Shown: piece after piece, positions 8,495 to 25,073 of the stretch | Layout: every line of letters begins with the position of its first letter | How positions within the stretch are numbered: the stretch's first letter is position 1 | Source of the DNA: an uncultured Eubacterium sp. | GTDB taxonomy: Bacteria; Bacillota; Clostridia; Lachnospirales; Lachnospiraceae | DNA length: 40,236 bases | Assembly: GCA_947385775.1 (NCBI GenBank) | Contig: CANDMI010000032.1 | Span: forward strand, 1 to 40,236 | Direction of reading: 5' to 3' | Position numbers and translations under genes: made by a program | Notes under the pieces: generated by a model | Database searches by the model: none | The model's input: only the letters and a program-made list of their open reading frames with translations | What the model was told of the DNA's origin: nothing

Positions 8495-9844
8495 ATGTCC
8501 ATGCCGCAGCATCAAAACAAAGGTGAAAAGGAAGATCCACATTTTATAAGTGAAAAGATCAAAGAAAAACCACACGCAAAAAAGAAAATTTTTCGGGAAG
8601 GCATTGCAGCGATTGGGTATGCAGTATTGTTTGGATTCGTTTCGTGCCTTGTTTTTTGTTGGCTAAAGCCTGTAATCGAGCCGTGGTTTGAACCCGAGCC
8701 GGAAGAATGGCTTGAGATTCCGGGGGATGCGGAAAATAAGGAAACCCAGGCGGATCAGGAAAACGAAGAAAACGGGAAAAAGCAAAATTCCGACGGGCAA
8801 AGTTTAGGCGGCACAAAAAACAAAGAAGGCTCTAAAAAGCAGACGGTGTACGTTACGGAAAAAAAGGAAATGAACCTGGACGATTACCAGATTTTGCAAA
8901 ACCAGCTGTACCGCATCGGGGCGGAAGTAAATAAGTCCATCGTGACGGTGACGGGAATCAAGGAAGGCACGGATATTTTTGACTCGCCATACGAAGCGAC
9001 CGGGCAGGCTTCCGGGCTGCTGATCGCGGATAATAAGGAAGAGCTTTTGATCCTGACCGAATATGAAGTGATCTTAGACGTAAAATCCATCCGGGTGACG
9101 TTTATAAATAATGACACGATGACCGCGAAGTTAAAAAAGTACGATAAAAATACCGGGATTGCGATCTTAAGCGTGCCGGAGCAAAAGATCAAAAAGGAAA
9201 CAAGGGATGAGATACAGGTCGCGTCATTGGGAAATTCCAGGAATTTAATGCAGGGCAGGATGATCATCGCGCTTGGAAGCCCACTTGGGACGAATTATTC
9301 GATTTTGACGGGCAATATTACTTCTGTAACAAATAAGATTACAACAGAAGACCATAACTACACCGTGCTTACGACGAATATTGTGACAAACAACAGGGGA
9401 AACGGTGTGATCGCCAACACAAAAGGGGAGATCCTCGGGCTTTTTTTAGGCTCGTCAGATTTCCAGAAAGAGGAAAACACGTTGACCGCTGTGTCCATTT
9501 CGGAATTAAAGGATATTATAGAATTGCTGTCTAATAACCGCAGCATTCCATATATTGGCATAAAAGGGAATACGGTGACAGACGCGATCTCAAAAGAATA
9601 TGACATTCCAAAAGGCGTATACATTAGAGAAGCCGTCGTGGATTCCCCGGCTATGAACGCGGGGTTGCAGATTGGGGACGTGATCGTGGAAATGAACGGG
9701 CGTAAGGTATTGACAATGGAATCTTACCAGCGAAGCCTTTTGGAGCTGAAAAAAGGCGATGAAGTGAAATTTACCATAAACCGCCAGGGCGCGGAAAAAT
9801 ACCAGAAATTTACCTGCTGGCTGGAGGTTGGCGCGCTTCGTTAA
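8495..9844 (+). CDS. Membrane-anchored HtrA-like protein, catalytic triad lost
   Basis: A 449-residue protein with a basic cytoplasmic N-terminus, one membrane segment at about 36-58, an acidic low-complexity linker at about 65-125, a trypsin-like fold at about 140-335 and a PDZ domain at about 345-440 (GVYIREAVVDSPAMNAGLQIGDVI). The layout is that of HtrA/DegP proteases. All three catalytic positions differ by my alignment: the His of the LTNxHV motif is Glu191 (LTEYEVI), the Asp of TDLAVL is Gly221 (TGIAIL), and GNSGGP reads NRGNGV, placing Gly302 at the Ser. It is therefore probably a non-proteolytic chaperone or sensor at the cell surface. It is the first gene of a unit with yhaM (54 nt) and rlmD. 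Confidence 0.85.
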   Translation: MSMPQHQNKGEKEDPHFISEKIKEKPHAKKKIFREGIAAIGYAVLFGFVSCLVFCWLKPVIEPWFEPEPEEWLEIPGDAENKETQADQENEENGKKQNSDGQSLGGTKNKEGSKKQTVYVTEKKEMNLDDYQILQNQLYRIGAEVNKSIVTVTGIKEGTDIFDSPYEATGQASGLLIADNKEELLILTEYEVILDVKSIRVTFINNDTMTAKLKKYDKNTGIAILSVPEQKIKKETRDEIQVASLGNSRNLMQGRMIIALGSPLGTNYSILTGNITSVTNKITTEDHNYTVLTTNIVTNNRGNGVIANTKGEILGLFLGSSDFQKEENTLTAVSISELKDIIELLSNNRSIPYIGIKGNTVTDAISKEYDIPKGVYIREAVVDSPAMNAGLQIGDVIVEMNGRKVLTMESYQRSLLELKKGDEVKFTINRQGAEKYQKFTCWLEVGALR

Positions 9845-9898
9845 GCGTGGAAGATAAAATACAGAAATAAAAAGAAGAAATAATTATGGAGGCGAAAC

Positions 9899-10843
9899 AT
9901 GCATTATATAGAAGGATTACGCGAAGGAGAGCGGATCAACGAGATTTATTTATGTAAAAACAAACAACCGTCTTTAACAAAGGCGGGAAAGCCGTTTGTG
10001 TCCTTAACGCTCCAGGATAAAACCGGGACGCTGGACGCGAAAATATGGGACCCAAATTCCCTTGGCATCGACGATTTTGAAAAACTGGATTACATTAACG
10101 TCGTGGGCGACGTCACCAGCTTTCAGGGGGCGTTGCAGTTAAACGTCAAGCGCCTGCGCAAGGCGCAGCCAAACGAATACGACCCAAAGGAATATTTGCC
10201 GGTCAGCAAATACGATACGGAAAAAATGTACGCCCAGTTGCTTTCGATCGTCAAAAAGACGGAAAATCCATATTTAAAACAGCTGTCGGATCATTATTTC
10301 CTGGATTCGAAATTTGCGGAGAAATTTAAATTTCATTCCGCCGCAAAAACGATACATCATGGATTCGTAGGCGGATTGTTGCAGCATACGCTTGGCGTTG
10401 CAAAGCTGTGTGAGCAATTCGCGGCACAATACAAGATATTAAATCGTGATTTATTAATAACGGCCGCCGTTTTCCATGATATTGGAAAATTAAAGGAGCT
10501 TTCCCGTTTTCCGGCAAATGATTATACGGATGAAGGGCAGCTGCTTGGGCATATTGTGATCGGGGCGCAGATGTTATCGGAGCAGATCGCAAAAATCCCG
10601 GATTTTCCAAAAAAGCTGGCGGATGAGCTGATCCATTGCATATTAGCGCACCATGGAGAGATGGAATACGGCTCGCCAAAAAAACCAGCCCTGGCAGAAG
10701 CGCTCGCGCTTAGCTTCGCAGACAATTTGGACGCGAAATTAGAAGCTATGGAAGAAGCGCTTACAACCGTGCCGGAAGGGAATACGGATTGGCTTGGGTT
10801 TAACCGTTCTTTTGAATCAAATATCCGCAGGACGAGTATATAA
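9899..10843 (+). CDS. yhaM: 3'-5' exoribonuclease YhaM family
   Basis: The protein is 314 residues, the same length as Bacillus YhaM. An OB-fold nucleic-acid-binding domain covers about 10-90 (LTLQDKTGTLDAKIWD, GALQLNVKRLRK). An HD phosphohydrolase domain covers about 145-285, with H153/H154 (HHGFVGGLLQHTLGV), the HD pair H193-D194 (FHDIGKLKELS) and ILAHHGEMEYG. The family degrades single-stranded RNA (and DNA) from the 3' end with a metal cofactor in the cytoplasm. GGAGG lies eight bases upstream of the ATG. The rlmD-like gene follows after 12 nt, forming an RNA-metabolism pair. Confidence 0.93.
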   Translation: MHYIEGLREGERINEIYLCKNKQPSLTKAGKPFVSLTLQDKTGTLDAKIWDPNSLGIDDFEKLDYINVVGDVTSFQGALQLNVKRLRKAQPNEYDPKEYLPVSKYDTEKMYAQLLSIVKKTENPYLKQLSDHYFLDSKFAEKFKFHSAAKTIHHGFVGGLLQHTLGVAKLCEQFAAQYKILNRDLLITAAVFHDIGKLKELSRFPANDYTDEGQLLGHIVIGAQMLSEQIAKIPDFPKKLADELIHCILAHHGEMEYGSPKKPALAEALALSFADNLDAKLEAMEEALTTVPEGNTDWLGFNRSFESNIRRTSI

Positions 10844-10855
10844 GCAGGAGAGACA

Positions 10856-12283
10856 ATGAAAAAAAATGATGAAATTGTTTTAGAGATCACAGATATGGGC
10901 GTAGACGGAGCTGGGATCGGAAAGCTGGGAAAGATAGATAGCATGGGCATGGCTTTTTTTGTAAAAGACGCTGTCATCGGCGATACTGTCTTAGCAAAGG
11001 TCATGAAGTTAAAAAAAACATATGGCTACGCAAAGCTGCTTAAAATCATAGATCCATCCCCTTACCGGGTAGAGCCACAGTGCCCGTTTCACCGTCCATG
11101 CGGAGGCTGCCAGCTGCAAGCGCTTTCCTACGAAAAACAATTAGAATTTAAGGAAAACAAAATCCGAAACAACCTGATGCGCATTGGAGGTTTTGAAGCT
11201 AAGGATATCCCAATGGAGCCGATTGTCGGAGCGAAAAATACATACCATTACCGCAACAAAGCCCAGTTTCCGGTGGGGCGCGACAAAACGGGGAAGCTGG
11301 CGGCTGGCTTTTACGCGATGCGCACGCACAGCCTGATCCCGGTGGAAAACTGTCTTTTGGGCGTGCCTCAAAATCAGCTTGTGATGAAAACGGTGTTAGA
11401 CTGGATGGAGCGCTACAAGATCCAGCCATACGAGGAACAAACAGGCGCGGGGCTTGTGCGCCATGTTTTGATCCGATATGGATTTTTTTCCAGACAGCTG
11501 ATGGTCTGTCTGATCATCAACGGTCATTCCCTGCCAAATTCCAAGCCCCTGATCCAAAATCTGAAAGAAATCGAGGGGATGACAAGCATTTCTATCAATG
11601 TCAATGAGCAGCGCGGCAACGTGATCATGGGGGATACCGTGCATAACTTATGGGGCAGCGATCATATCGAAGACAGTATTGGCGGCGTAAAATTTCAAAT
11701 TTCGCCGCTGTCCTTTTACCAGGTAAACCCAGAGCAAACGAAGGAGCTTTACGGGCTGGTTTTAGAATATGCGGGCTTAACGGGCAAGGAAACGGTTTGG
11801 GATTTATACTGCGGCATTGGCACGATCTCTTTATTTTTAGCCCAAAAAGCAAAAAAAGTCTACGGCGTAGAAATCATCCCCCAGGCAGTTGCGGACGCAA
11901 AGCGCAACGCAGAGCAAAATCATATTTCCAATGTGGAATTTTTTTTAGGAAAAGCGGAAACTGTCCTGCCGCAGTTTTACAGTCAGGCTTTTGAGAGTGA
12001 AAAAAGTATAGAAAACGAGCAGGGAATGCTCCATCCCCAGATAATTGTCGTAGATCCGCCAAGGAAAGGGTGCGGCGAAGAGCTGTTAGATACGATCGCA
12101 AGAATGCAGCCGCAGCGGGTCGTATACGTGAGCTGCGATTCAGCGACCCTTGCGAGGGATTTAAAGTATTTGTGCGGGCGTGGATATCGGCTGGAGAAAG
12201 TGCGGGGAGTGGATTTATTTTGTCAGGGAGTGCATGTGGAAACGGTTGCCCAATTATCCCTCAAAAAGAACGTCTGTAAATAA
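10856..12283 (+). CDS. rlmD: 23S rRNA (uracil-C5)-methyltransferase, RlmD family
   Basis: A 475-residue SAM-dependent RNA methyltransferase. An N-terminal TRAM domain covers about 1-60. Iron-sulfur ligands C76, C82 and C85 (CPFHRPCGGCQLQ) follow, with a likely fourth near residue 167 (VENCLLG). The Rossmann fold is at about 300-460 (DLYCGIGTISLFLA, VDPPRKGCGEELLD near D400). The catalytic Cys is C427 in YVSCDSATLARDL. It methylates a uracil at C5 in 23S rRNA. Bacillota often carry several paralogues (RlmCD-type), so the exact position is not certain. GCAGGAGAG precedes the ATG. It ends at a strong hairpin. Confidence 0.92.
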   Translation: MKKNDEIVLEITDMGVDGAGIGKLGKIDSMGMAFFVKDAVIGDTVLAKVMKLKKTYGYAKLLKIIDPSPYRVEPQCPFHRPCGGCQLQALSYEKQLEFKENKIRNNLMRIGGFEAKDIPMEPIVGAKNTYHYRNKAQFPVGRDKTGKLAAGFYAMRTHSLIPVENCLLGVPQNQLVMKTVLDWMERYKIQPYEEQTGAGLVRHVLIRYGFFSRQLMVCLIINGHSLPNSKPLIQNLKEIEGMTSISINVNEQRGNVIMGDTVHNLWGSDHIEDSIGGVKFQISPLSFYQVNPEQTKELYGLVLEYAGLTGKETVWDLYCGIGTISLFLAQKAKKVYGVEIIPQAVADAKRNAEQNHISNVEFFLGKAETVLPQFYSQAFESEKSIENEQGMLHPQIIVVDPPRKGCGEELLDTIARMQPQRVVYVSCDSATLARDLKYLCGRGYRLEKVRGVDLFCQGVHVETVAQLSLKKNVCK

Positions 12284-12285
12284 GA

Positions 12286-12322
12286 AAATGCAGTTGTTCG
12301 GAATTTCCGAACAACTGCATTT
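12286..12322. terminator. Long hairpin between convergent rlmD and lacZ
   Basis: A 17-bp perfect stem (12286-12302 with 12306-12322) has a three-base loop. There is only a TTTG on the plus side, but an A-rich left flank gives a T-rich tail on the minus strand. It separates the two convergent genes and probably stops transcription in at least one direction. Confidence 0.75.
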
Positions 12323-12374
12323 GATGGAAAAAACTATAATACAATTCATTATAATCTTGACATGATTATTTCTC

Positions 12375-20233
<7,859 letters not shown>

Positions 20234-20250
20234 CTGTATTTTTGAATATT

Positions 20251-20288
20251 AAAAAAGGCGGCTGCTGTTTCATGCAGCCGCTTTTTTT
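20251..20288. terminator. Bidirectional terminator between GH63 and NUDIX genes
   Basis: GCGGCTGC (20258-20265) pairs with GCAGCCGC (20274-20281) around TGTTTCAT. It is followed by seven T and preceded by six A, so it can serve both convergent genes. Confidence 0.92.
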
Positions 20289-20304
20289 GCGTTCCTTTTC
20301 CATT

Positions 20305-20754
20305 TTATTTAAGGATCGGTTTGCGTCGATCGCTGGAATCTAAAAACAGTTCGCTAAATTGTTCCCCGGTAAAAATGGGGATCATCAGATCCATATGCCA
20401 CATCAAATCCATATGTAATAAATCAGACTGTTCCACCCAAAAAACCTCACCCTCATCTGAAGATCTTAACGCACCCGTAAACTGGTTTGTCTTAAAGAGA
20501 AAAACAAGGTAACGGGTTCCATCTTCAAAAAACCAGTCTTTGATGCCGCAAAGCTTCGGATTTGAAATCGTAAGACCTGTTTCCTCATAAATTTCCCGGA
20601 TCACAGAATCCACGATCGGCTCGTTTTCCTCCACATGCCCGCCAGGAAACACAATGCCTGTGCCGTCCTTTGAAATCTTTCGTTCGACAAGAGCCTTGCT
20701 CCCATCGTATACCATGCACATATTCGTTAAAATAACGTTTTCAATTCTTTCCAT
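20305..20754 (-). CDS. NUDIX hydrolase (MutT-like)
   Basis: The start is set at 20754 (MERIENVILTNMCMVY), where AAGGAG sits seven bases upstream; a longer frame to 20799 lacks a well-spaced site. The product is 149 residues. The complete Nudix box runs from Gly39 to Leu61 (GHVEENEPIVDSV then REIYEETGL), with all the metal-binding Glu residues. The TNMCMVYDG start and the VERK/GIVFPGGH context resemble 8-oxo-dGTP diphosphatase-type MutT paralogues, but the substrate cannot be told. It stands alone between a terminator and the S8 protease promoter region. Confidence 0.9.
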   Translation of the reverse strand: MERIENVILTNMCMVYDGSKALVERKISKDGTGIVFPGGHVEENEPIVDSVIREIYEETGLTISNPKLCGIKDWFFEDGTRYLVFLFKTNQFTGALRSSDEGEVFWVEQSDLLHMDLMWHMDLMIPIFTGEQFSELFLDSSDRRKPILK

Positions 20755-20952
20755 AAAAATGCTCCTTAAACATTCCTTCGCTTGCTCAAAAGCCCGCATC
20801 CTTATTATCTTAACATAAGGAAAGCTTACTTACCAGAGTGATTTCAAATACGTTGCTTAGGTTAAATTTGCCGGACGGATGGCGTGGGGGGCATGAGGCC
20901 AAGGGGCGTTGAATAAAATAAAAAGAAAGGAAAGAAACAAAAGGATACGCCT

Positions 20953-22638
20953 ATGCTAAATTGTGAAGATCAGGTTTTTTCAAATGATTATTATGATTTT
21001 ATCGTAAATAAGCAGGATGCGGTGGATTATACAGACGAATCATACTGCATTCAGGAATTGGATAAAGATTTTGTCTGTATCTACAACAAAGCGCCCGCAA
21101 ACGACAGCACAGTAAGGATAGGGGATTATTCCTATTCTTCCATTCCAAAATGCTTTGGTTTGCTGGACCAGGTTGCGTTGGAAAGCAGCGGGATTTTGCG
21201 GGTGCGCGATCAGCCCAATCTTGCGCTGACCGGGCAGGGGGTTTTAATCGGTTTTGTCGATACCGATTTTGATTTTACCAACCCGGTGTTTTGCCATTCC
21301 GATGGCACAACAAGGGTAGAGCGTATCTGGAACCAGCAGGATCGCAGCGGAATCCCACCGAAAGGCTTTTTCTACGGGACAGAATACACAAGGGAGGACA
21401 TTAACCGGGAGCTGCAAAACAGCGATTCCCCGTCCCGCATACCCCACTCCAATGGACATGGGACGTTTCTTGCGGCTTTAGCGGCGGGATCGGAAGATCT
21501 TACGAACCAGTTCAGCGGGGCTGCGCCGGAATGCGACCTGGCGTTTGTGCAGCTAAAGCCAGCCAAGCAGTATTTAAAGGATTTTTATTTTATTCCCCAG
21601 CAGGCTAAGGTTTACCAGGAAAATGACATTATGGCAGGCATACACTATCTGAACCAATTGGCGGCGGAGCTAAAAAAGCCGCTTTGCATCTGCGTGGCCC
21701 TTGGCGCGAATATGGGAAACCGAGACGCGACAAACCCGATTTCCAATACGCTCTCCGCTGTGGCAGGCCGCAGGCAGCGCTGCGTTGTAGTTGCCGCGGG
21801 AAATGAAGCGGATAAAAGGCATCATTTTTTAGGCGGCTTAACGACTGCGAATGCGGAAGAACGTGTGGAGATCAGCGTGTCCGCGGGCGTAGAAGGCTTT
21901 ATAGCGGAATTTTGGGCTCTGTCGCCGGAATTATACGATGTAACCGTAATCTCCCCAACCGGAGAGCGGTTTCACGCGCAGCCTTCCATACCGGTCAGTC
22001 ATTCAGAATACCGCTTCTTATTCGAGGGAACGAAGTTAACGGTTGATTATGTCCTGATCGGCGCGTTCAGCCAAAACGAACTGATTTATTTTCGATTTGA
22101 AAAGCCCATCTCGGGAATCTGGGCGCTGATCGTGCGCGCCCGCAATTTTTACGACGGCCGTTATCACATTTGGCTGCCGATGGAAGGCATGGTTTCCGGC
22201 GAAGTCGTCTTTTTGCGCTCAAATCCAGATACGACGATCACCGTTCCGGCAAATACCAGGATGCCGATTACCGTTGCGGGCTATAACAGCAAGGACAACA
22301 GCATCTATTACGAATCAGGCCGCGGTTTTACCGCGAATAATGAAGTCAAACCAGACATCGCGGCCCCAGCCGTGGACGTATACGGCCCGGTTGGGAAGGC
22401 GCAGTACGGAACGCGCACAGGCACGAGCGTAGCCGCGGCGATCACAGCCGGAGCCGGCGCGCTGCTGCTAGAATGGACTGGTGTGCGGCGCAACGATATC
22501 GCGGCTTCCACGATAAATATTAAAAATTATTTTATCCGGGGCGCGGTGCGGGACGACAATAACAGCTATCCGAACAGAGAGTGGGGCTGGGGACGCATGG
22601 ATCTGTACCAGACGTTTGAAAATTTCAGGAATTTGTAA
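20953..22638 (+). CDS. S8 family (subtilisin-like) peptidase, Csp-like
   Basis: A 561-residue subtilase with no signal peptide. Asp103 lies in GFVDTDFDF (the usual DTG is DTD here), His169 in SNGHGTFLAALAAG, and Ser492 in TGTSVAAAITAGAGALL, so the triad is present. A large insert at about 290-430 carries a beta-rich domain (VEISVSAGVEGFIAEFW), and the end reads REWGWGRMDLYQTF, as in the CspA/B/C and related gut Clostridia S8 proteins. Those process spore germination proteases or remain cytoplasmic; the role here is not shown. AAGGA lies upstream of the ATG. It is a single gene followed by the promoter of the glycan locus. Confidence 0.9.
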   Translation: MLNCEDQVFSNDYYDFIVNKQDAVDYTDESYCIQELDKDFVCIYNKAPANDSTVRIGDYSYSSIPKCFGLLDQVALESSGILRVRDQPNLALTGQGVLIGFVDTDFDFTNPVFCHSDGTTRVERIWNQQDRSGIPPKGFFYGTEYTREDINRELQNSDSPSRIPHSNGHGTFLAALAAGSEDLTNQFSGAAPECDLAFVQLKPAKQYLKDFYFIPQQAKVYQENDIMAGIHYLNQLAAELKKPLCICVALGANMGNRDATNPISNTLSAVAGRRQRCVVVAAGNEADKRHHFLGGLTTANAEERVEISVSAGVEGFIAEFWALSPELYDVTVISPTGERFHAQPSIPVSHSEYRFLFEGTKLTVDYVLIGAFSQNELIYFRFEKPISGIWALIVRARNFYDGRYHIWLPMEGMVSGEVVFLRSNPDTTITVPANTRMPITVAGYNSKDNSIYYESGRGFTANNEVKPDIAAPAVDVYGPVGKAQYGTRTGTSVAAAITAGAGALLLEWTGVRRNDIAASTINIKNYFIRGAVRDDNNSYPNREWGWGRMDLYQTFENFRNL

Positions 22639-22695
22639 ATATCTGTTACAACCATTATAGCGGATTATGTGAAAGGTGTCCAGAATTTTATATTG

Positions 22696-22730
22696 TTGCG
22701 AATCATACGAATTATGTTATACTGTATAAC
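22696..22730 (+). promoter_or_regulatory. Promoter with palindrome over the -10 box
   Basis: TTGCGA (22696-22701) and TATACT (22718-22723) have a 16-bp spacer. A perfect 15-bp palindrome, GTTATAC-T-GTATAAC (22716-22730), covers the -10 box, so a repressor bound there would block the polymerase. The transcript start would be near 22730, about 95 nt ahead of the rgpF-like gene. Confidence 0.65.
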
Positions 22731-22823
22731 AGAACAAAAACAGAATAAATCCGCGATCAATGATTTACAAAACATATGTGCGTCGGGACAATGTGAAAGA
22801 AGAAAAATACAGGGGAGGAAACC

Positions 22824-24917
22824 ATGAAAAGGCTTGGAATATTCGTATTTTATGACAAAGAAGGAATCGTAGACGACTATGTGGTATATCTTTTAAAAAG
22901 CATACAACCATATTTAGACAAACTGGTCATAGTCTGCAACGGAAAGCTTACAGAAGAAGGTAAAAGCCGCCTGTCGGCGTTTTCCGACAGCATTACCGTA
23001 AGGGAAAATACCGGTTATGACGCAATGGCCTATAAGCTTGCGATGACAGAGTATCTGGGCTGGGAGGAAGTGCAAAAGTATGAGGAAGCGCTGCTGTTTA
23101 ACGACACATTTTTCGGCCCGTTTTACCCGTTTTCAGAAGTGTTTCAGAAAATGGAAAACACTCCATGCGACTTCTGGGGACTGACGTATCATGAAAAAGC
23201 GAAAGATTATTACAATGGGACAGACGAGATCCTTCCGCCTTGTTTGCAGACCTATTTTTGCGCTTATCGAAAATCCGTATTAAAAAGCGACGCGTTTATG
23301 GACTACTGGAATCGGTTCGATTCTACGGAATGGATTTTTTCAGACGTGGCGCGCCATGAGCAGTTTTTCACAAAATATTTAGAAGACGCGGGGTTTACAT
23401 GGGACGCGTATGTGGACGCAAAAGAATACAACTCCAGGGAGCCGGAGGGCAACTTTATCCAATATTATTATGTCGCCCATGAATTAATACGCGATTACCG
23501 CTGCCCGGTGATCAAGCGGAAAAATTTTGTGATCAAGCGCATGAACATGCAGTCTGGCAACACAGGAGAAGACATTGCCAACGCATTGCGCTACATTGAT
23601 AAAAACACAGATTACGACATAAACCTGATCTGGAGCAATATCCTTCGTTTATACAACATTACCGAGATCAAAAACGCCCTGCATTTAGATTACGTGCTTC
23701 CATGGAATCAGGCGCAGGCGTTGCCAGCTGTCCATGCGCATGAAAAAACAGTGGTCATTGCCTATCTGTCTTATGAAAACAGGCTAGAGCAATGCCTGTC
23801 CTATTTACAGCGGATACCGGAAACGATTGATTTATATATCGCAACGCCAGACCGGGAAATTGAAAGACAGATACGCGACATTTGCCAACAGCCAGCGTGG
23901 AAAAACTGCCACGTTCTTCCTGTGCTGGACAAAGGGCAAAAAAACTGCCACGTTCTTCCTGTGCTGGATAAAGGGCGGGAAATCGGCGCGCTTCTTATCG
24001 AATGCAAGGATTTATTGAAAAAATATGAGTACGTCTGCTTCGTGCATGATGAAAAAATCGAATCCGAAATGGCCCCGGTAACGATCGGGAAATCCCATAT
24101 GTACAATATGTGGGAAAATACGTTAAAGAGCACGGCTTATATCGAAAATGTCCTAAGCCTTTTTGAGCAAAACAGCCGCCTGGGATTTCTCGCGCCGCCG
24201 CAGCCAATTCATGCGGGCTATTTTGGCTCCATTGGCAAGGAATGGGGAAACAATTACGAAAATACAGTCAAACTGGCCCAAAAGCTGGGGATACAGACCG
24301 CGTTTTCCGTAGATATCCCATGCTTTGCGCTTGGAAATACATTCTGGTGCAGGACAAAAGCCTTACAGCCGCTTCTCGCGCATGGCTTTACCTACGAGGA
24401 GCTGACAAATGAGCCGACGCAGACAGACGGCGCGTTTTGCCATGCGATAGAGCGCATTTACCCATACGCCGCGCAGTCACAGGGCTATTACTCCGGAATT
24501 GTGATGAATACCGATTACGCTTCGCTGCAAAACACAAACCTGTATCACTATTTATCCGGCGTTTTGTCCGCGTTACGCGCTCGCCAGACGATTACCGATT
24601 ACGATTCGGTTTTCCAGACTGACGTGCTGTCTTACTGCAAAGGAAAAGAAAACATTTTAATATACGGAGCCGGGACGGACGGGGTAAAAACGTCAAACAT
24701 CTTAAAAAACAACCAGATTTACATCAAAGGCTTTATCGTATCCGACGACCAGCCAAGACAGGAAGAAAAAAACGGTTTCCCAATTTACCGATTATCCGAA
24801 ATTCCTTACGAGAAACAAAACATCGGGATTATAGTCGCCGTAGGATATTCCAGGGACAGGAGAGAGGTGTTAAACAATTTGGCGAAAAAAGGGTATGAAG
24901 ATTTTTATCAGTTGTAA
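22824..24917 (+). CDS. RgpF-like rhamnan/surface-glycan synthesis protein
   Basis: A 697-residue protein. The first RgpF-type domain covers about 1-230 (FYDKEGIVDDYVVYLLKSI, ENTGYDAMAYKLAM, LLFNDTFFGPFYPF). A second, divergent copy covers about 305-595 (VVIAYLSYENRLEQCLSYL, YVCFVHDEKIESEM, PQPIHAGYFGSIG). The C-terminal domain, about 608-697, starts NILIYGAGTDGVKTSNIL and looks like a nucleotide-binding Rossmann module. RgpF proteins act in rhamnose-polysaccharide assembly and side-chain transfer at the cytoplasmic face of the membrane. GGGGAGG lies upstream of the ATG. An in-frame 13-residue tandem duplication (KNCHVLPVLDKG twice) is present near residues 360-385. It is convergent with the TagF-like/LicD pair. 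Confidence 0.85.
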   Translation: MKRLGIFVFYDKEGIVDDYVVYLLKSIQPYLDKLVIVCNGKLTEEGKSRLSAFSDSITVRENTGYDAMAYKLAMTEYLGWEEVQKYEEALLFNDTFFGPFYPFSEVFQKMENTPCDFWGLTYHEKAKDYYNGTDEILPPCLQTYFCAYRKSVLKSDAFMDYWNRFDSTEWIFSDVARHEQFFTKYLEDAGFTWDAYVDAKEYNSREPEGNFIQYYYVAHELIRDYRCPVIKRKNFVIKRMNMQSGNTGEDIANALRYIDKNTDYDINLIWSNILRLYNITEIKNALHLDYVLPWNQAQALPAVHAHEKTVVIAYLSYENRLEQCLSYLQRIPETIDLYIATPDREIERQIRDICQQPAWKNCHVLPVLDKGQKNCHVLPVLDKGREIGALLIECKDLLKKYEYVCFVHDEKIESEMAPVTIGKSHMYNMWENTLKSTAYIENVLSLFEQNSRLGFLAPPQPIHAGYFGSIGKEWGNNYENTVKLAQKLGIQTAFSVDIPCFALGNTFWCRTKALQPLLAHGFTYEELTNEPTQTDGAFCHAIERIYPYAAQSQGYYSGIVMNTDYASLQNTNLYHYLSGVLSALRARQTITDYDSVFQTDVLSYCKGKENILIYGAGTDGVKTSNILKNNQIYIKGFIVSDDQPRQEEKNGFPIYRLSEIPYEKQNIGIIVAVGYSRDRREVLNNLAKKGYEDFYQL
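23901..23978 (+). repeat. 39-bp in-frame tandem duplication in the rgpF-like gene
   Basis: Bases 23901-23939 and 23940-23978 are identical except for three positions (GAC/GAT and the final AA/GG). Each encodes KNCHVLPVLDKG plus one residue. The near identity indicates a recent slip duplication that keeps the frame. Confidence 0.95.
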
Positions 24918-24920
24918 GCA

Positions 24921-25000
24921 GCAGTCCATTTAATAAAATTAAGTGAAATGTCTTTAGAAGATATTGCAGAAGCTACGGAACGGCAACTGGATGTTGTAAA
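24921..25000 (+). pseudogene. Possible C-terminal scrap of an Rpn-family nuclease/transposase
   Basis: Directly after the rgpF-like stop the reading gives KLSEMSLEDIAEATERQLDVVK, which resembles the (G)MSLEDIAE.T.LS.E.V tail of Rpn/PD-(D/E)XK transposases. No start, no body and no matching promoter are present, and it runs into the terminator hairpin. Similarity is by eye to a short low-information motif. Confidence 0.35.
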
Positions 25001-25034
25001 AACAGCCTCATATATTTTTAAGAGGCTGTTTTTT
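24998..25034. terminator. Bidirectional terminator between rgpF-like and TagF-like genes
   Basis: AAAAACAGCCTC (24998-25009) pairs with GAGGCTGTTTTT (25022-25033) around an AT-rich loop, with T runs on both strands. It serves the convergent genes on each side. Confidence 0.9.
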
Positions 25035-25073
25035 AATCAAGATTTTATTTATGTTAAATTTATATTAAGACAT

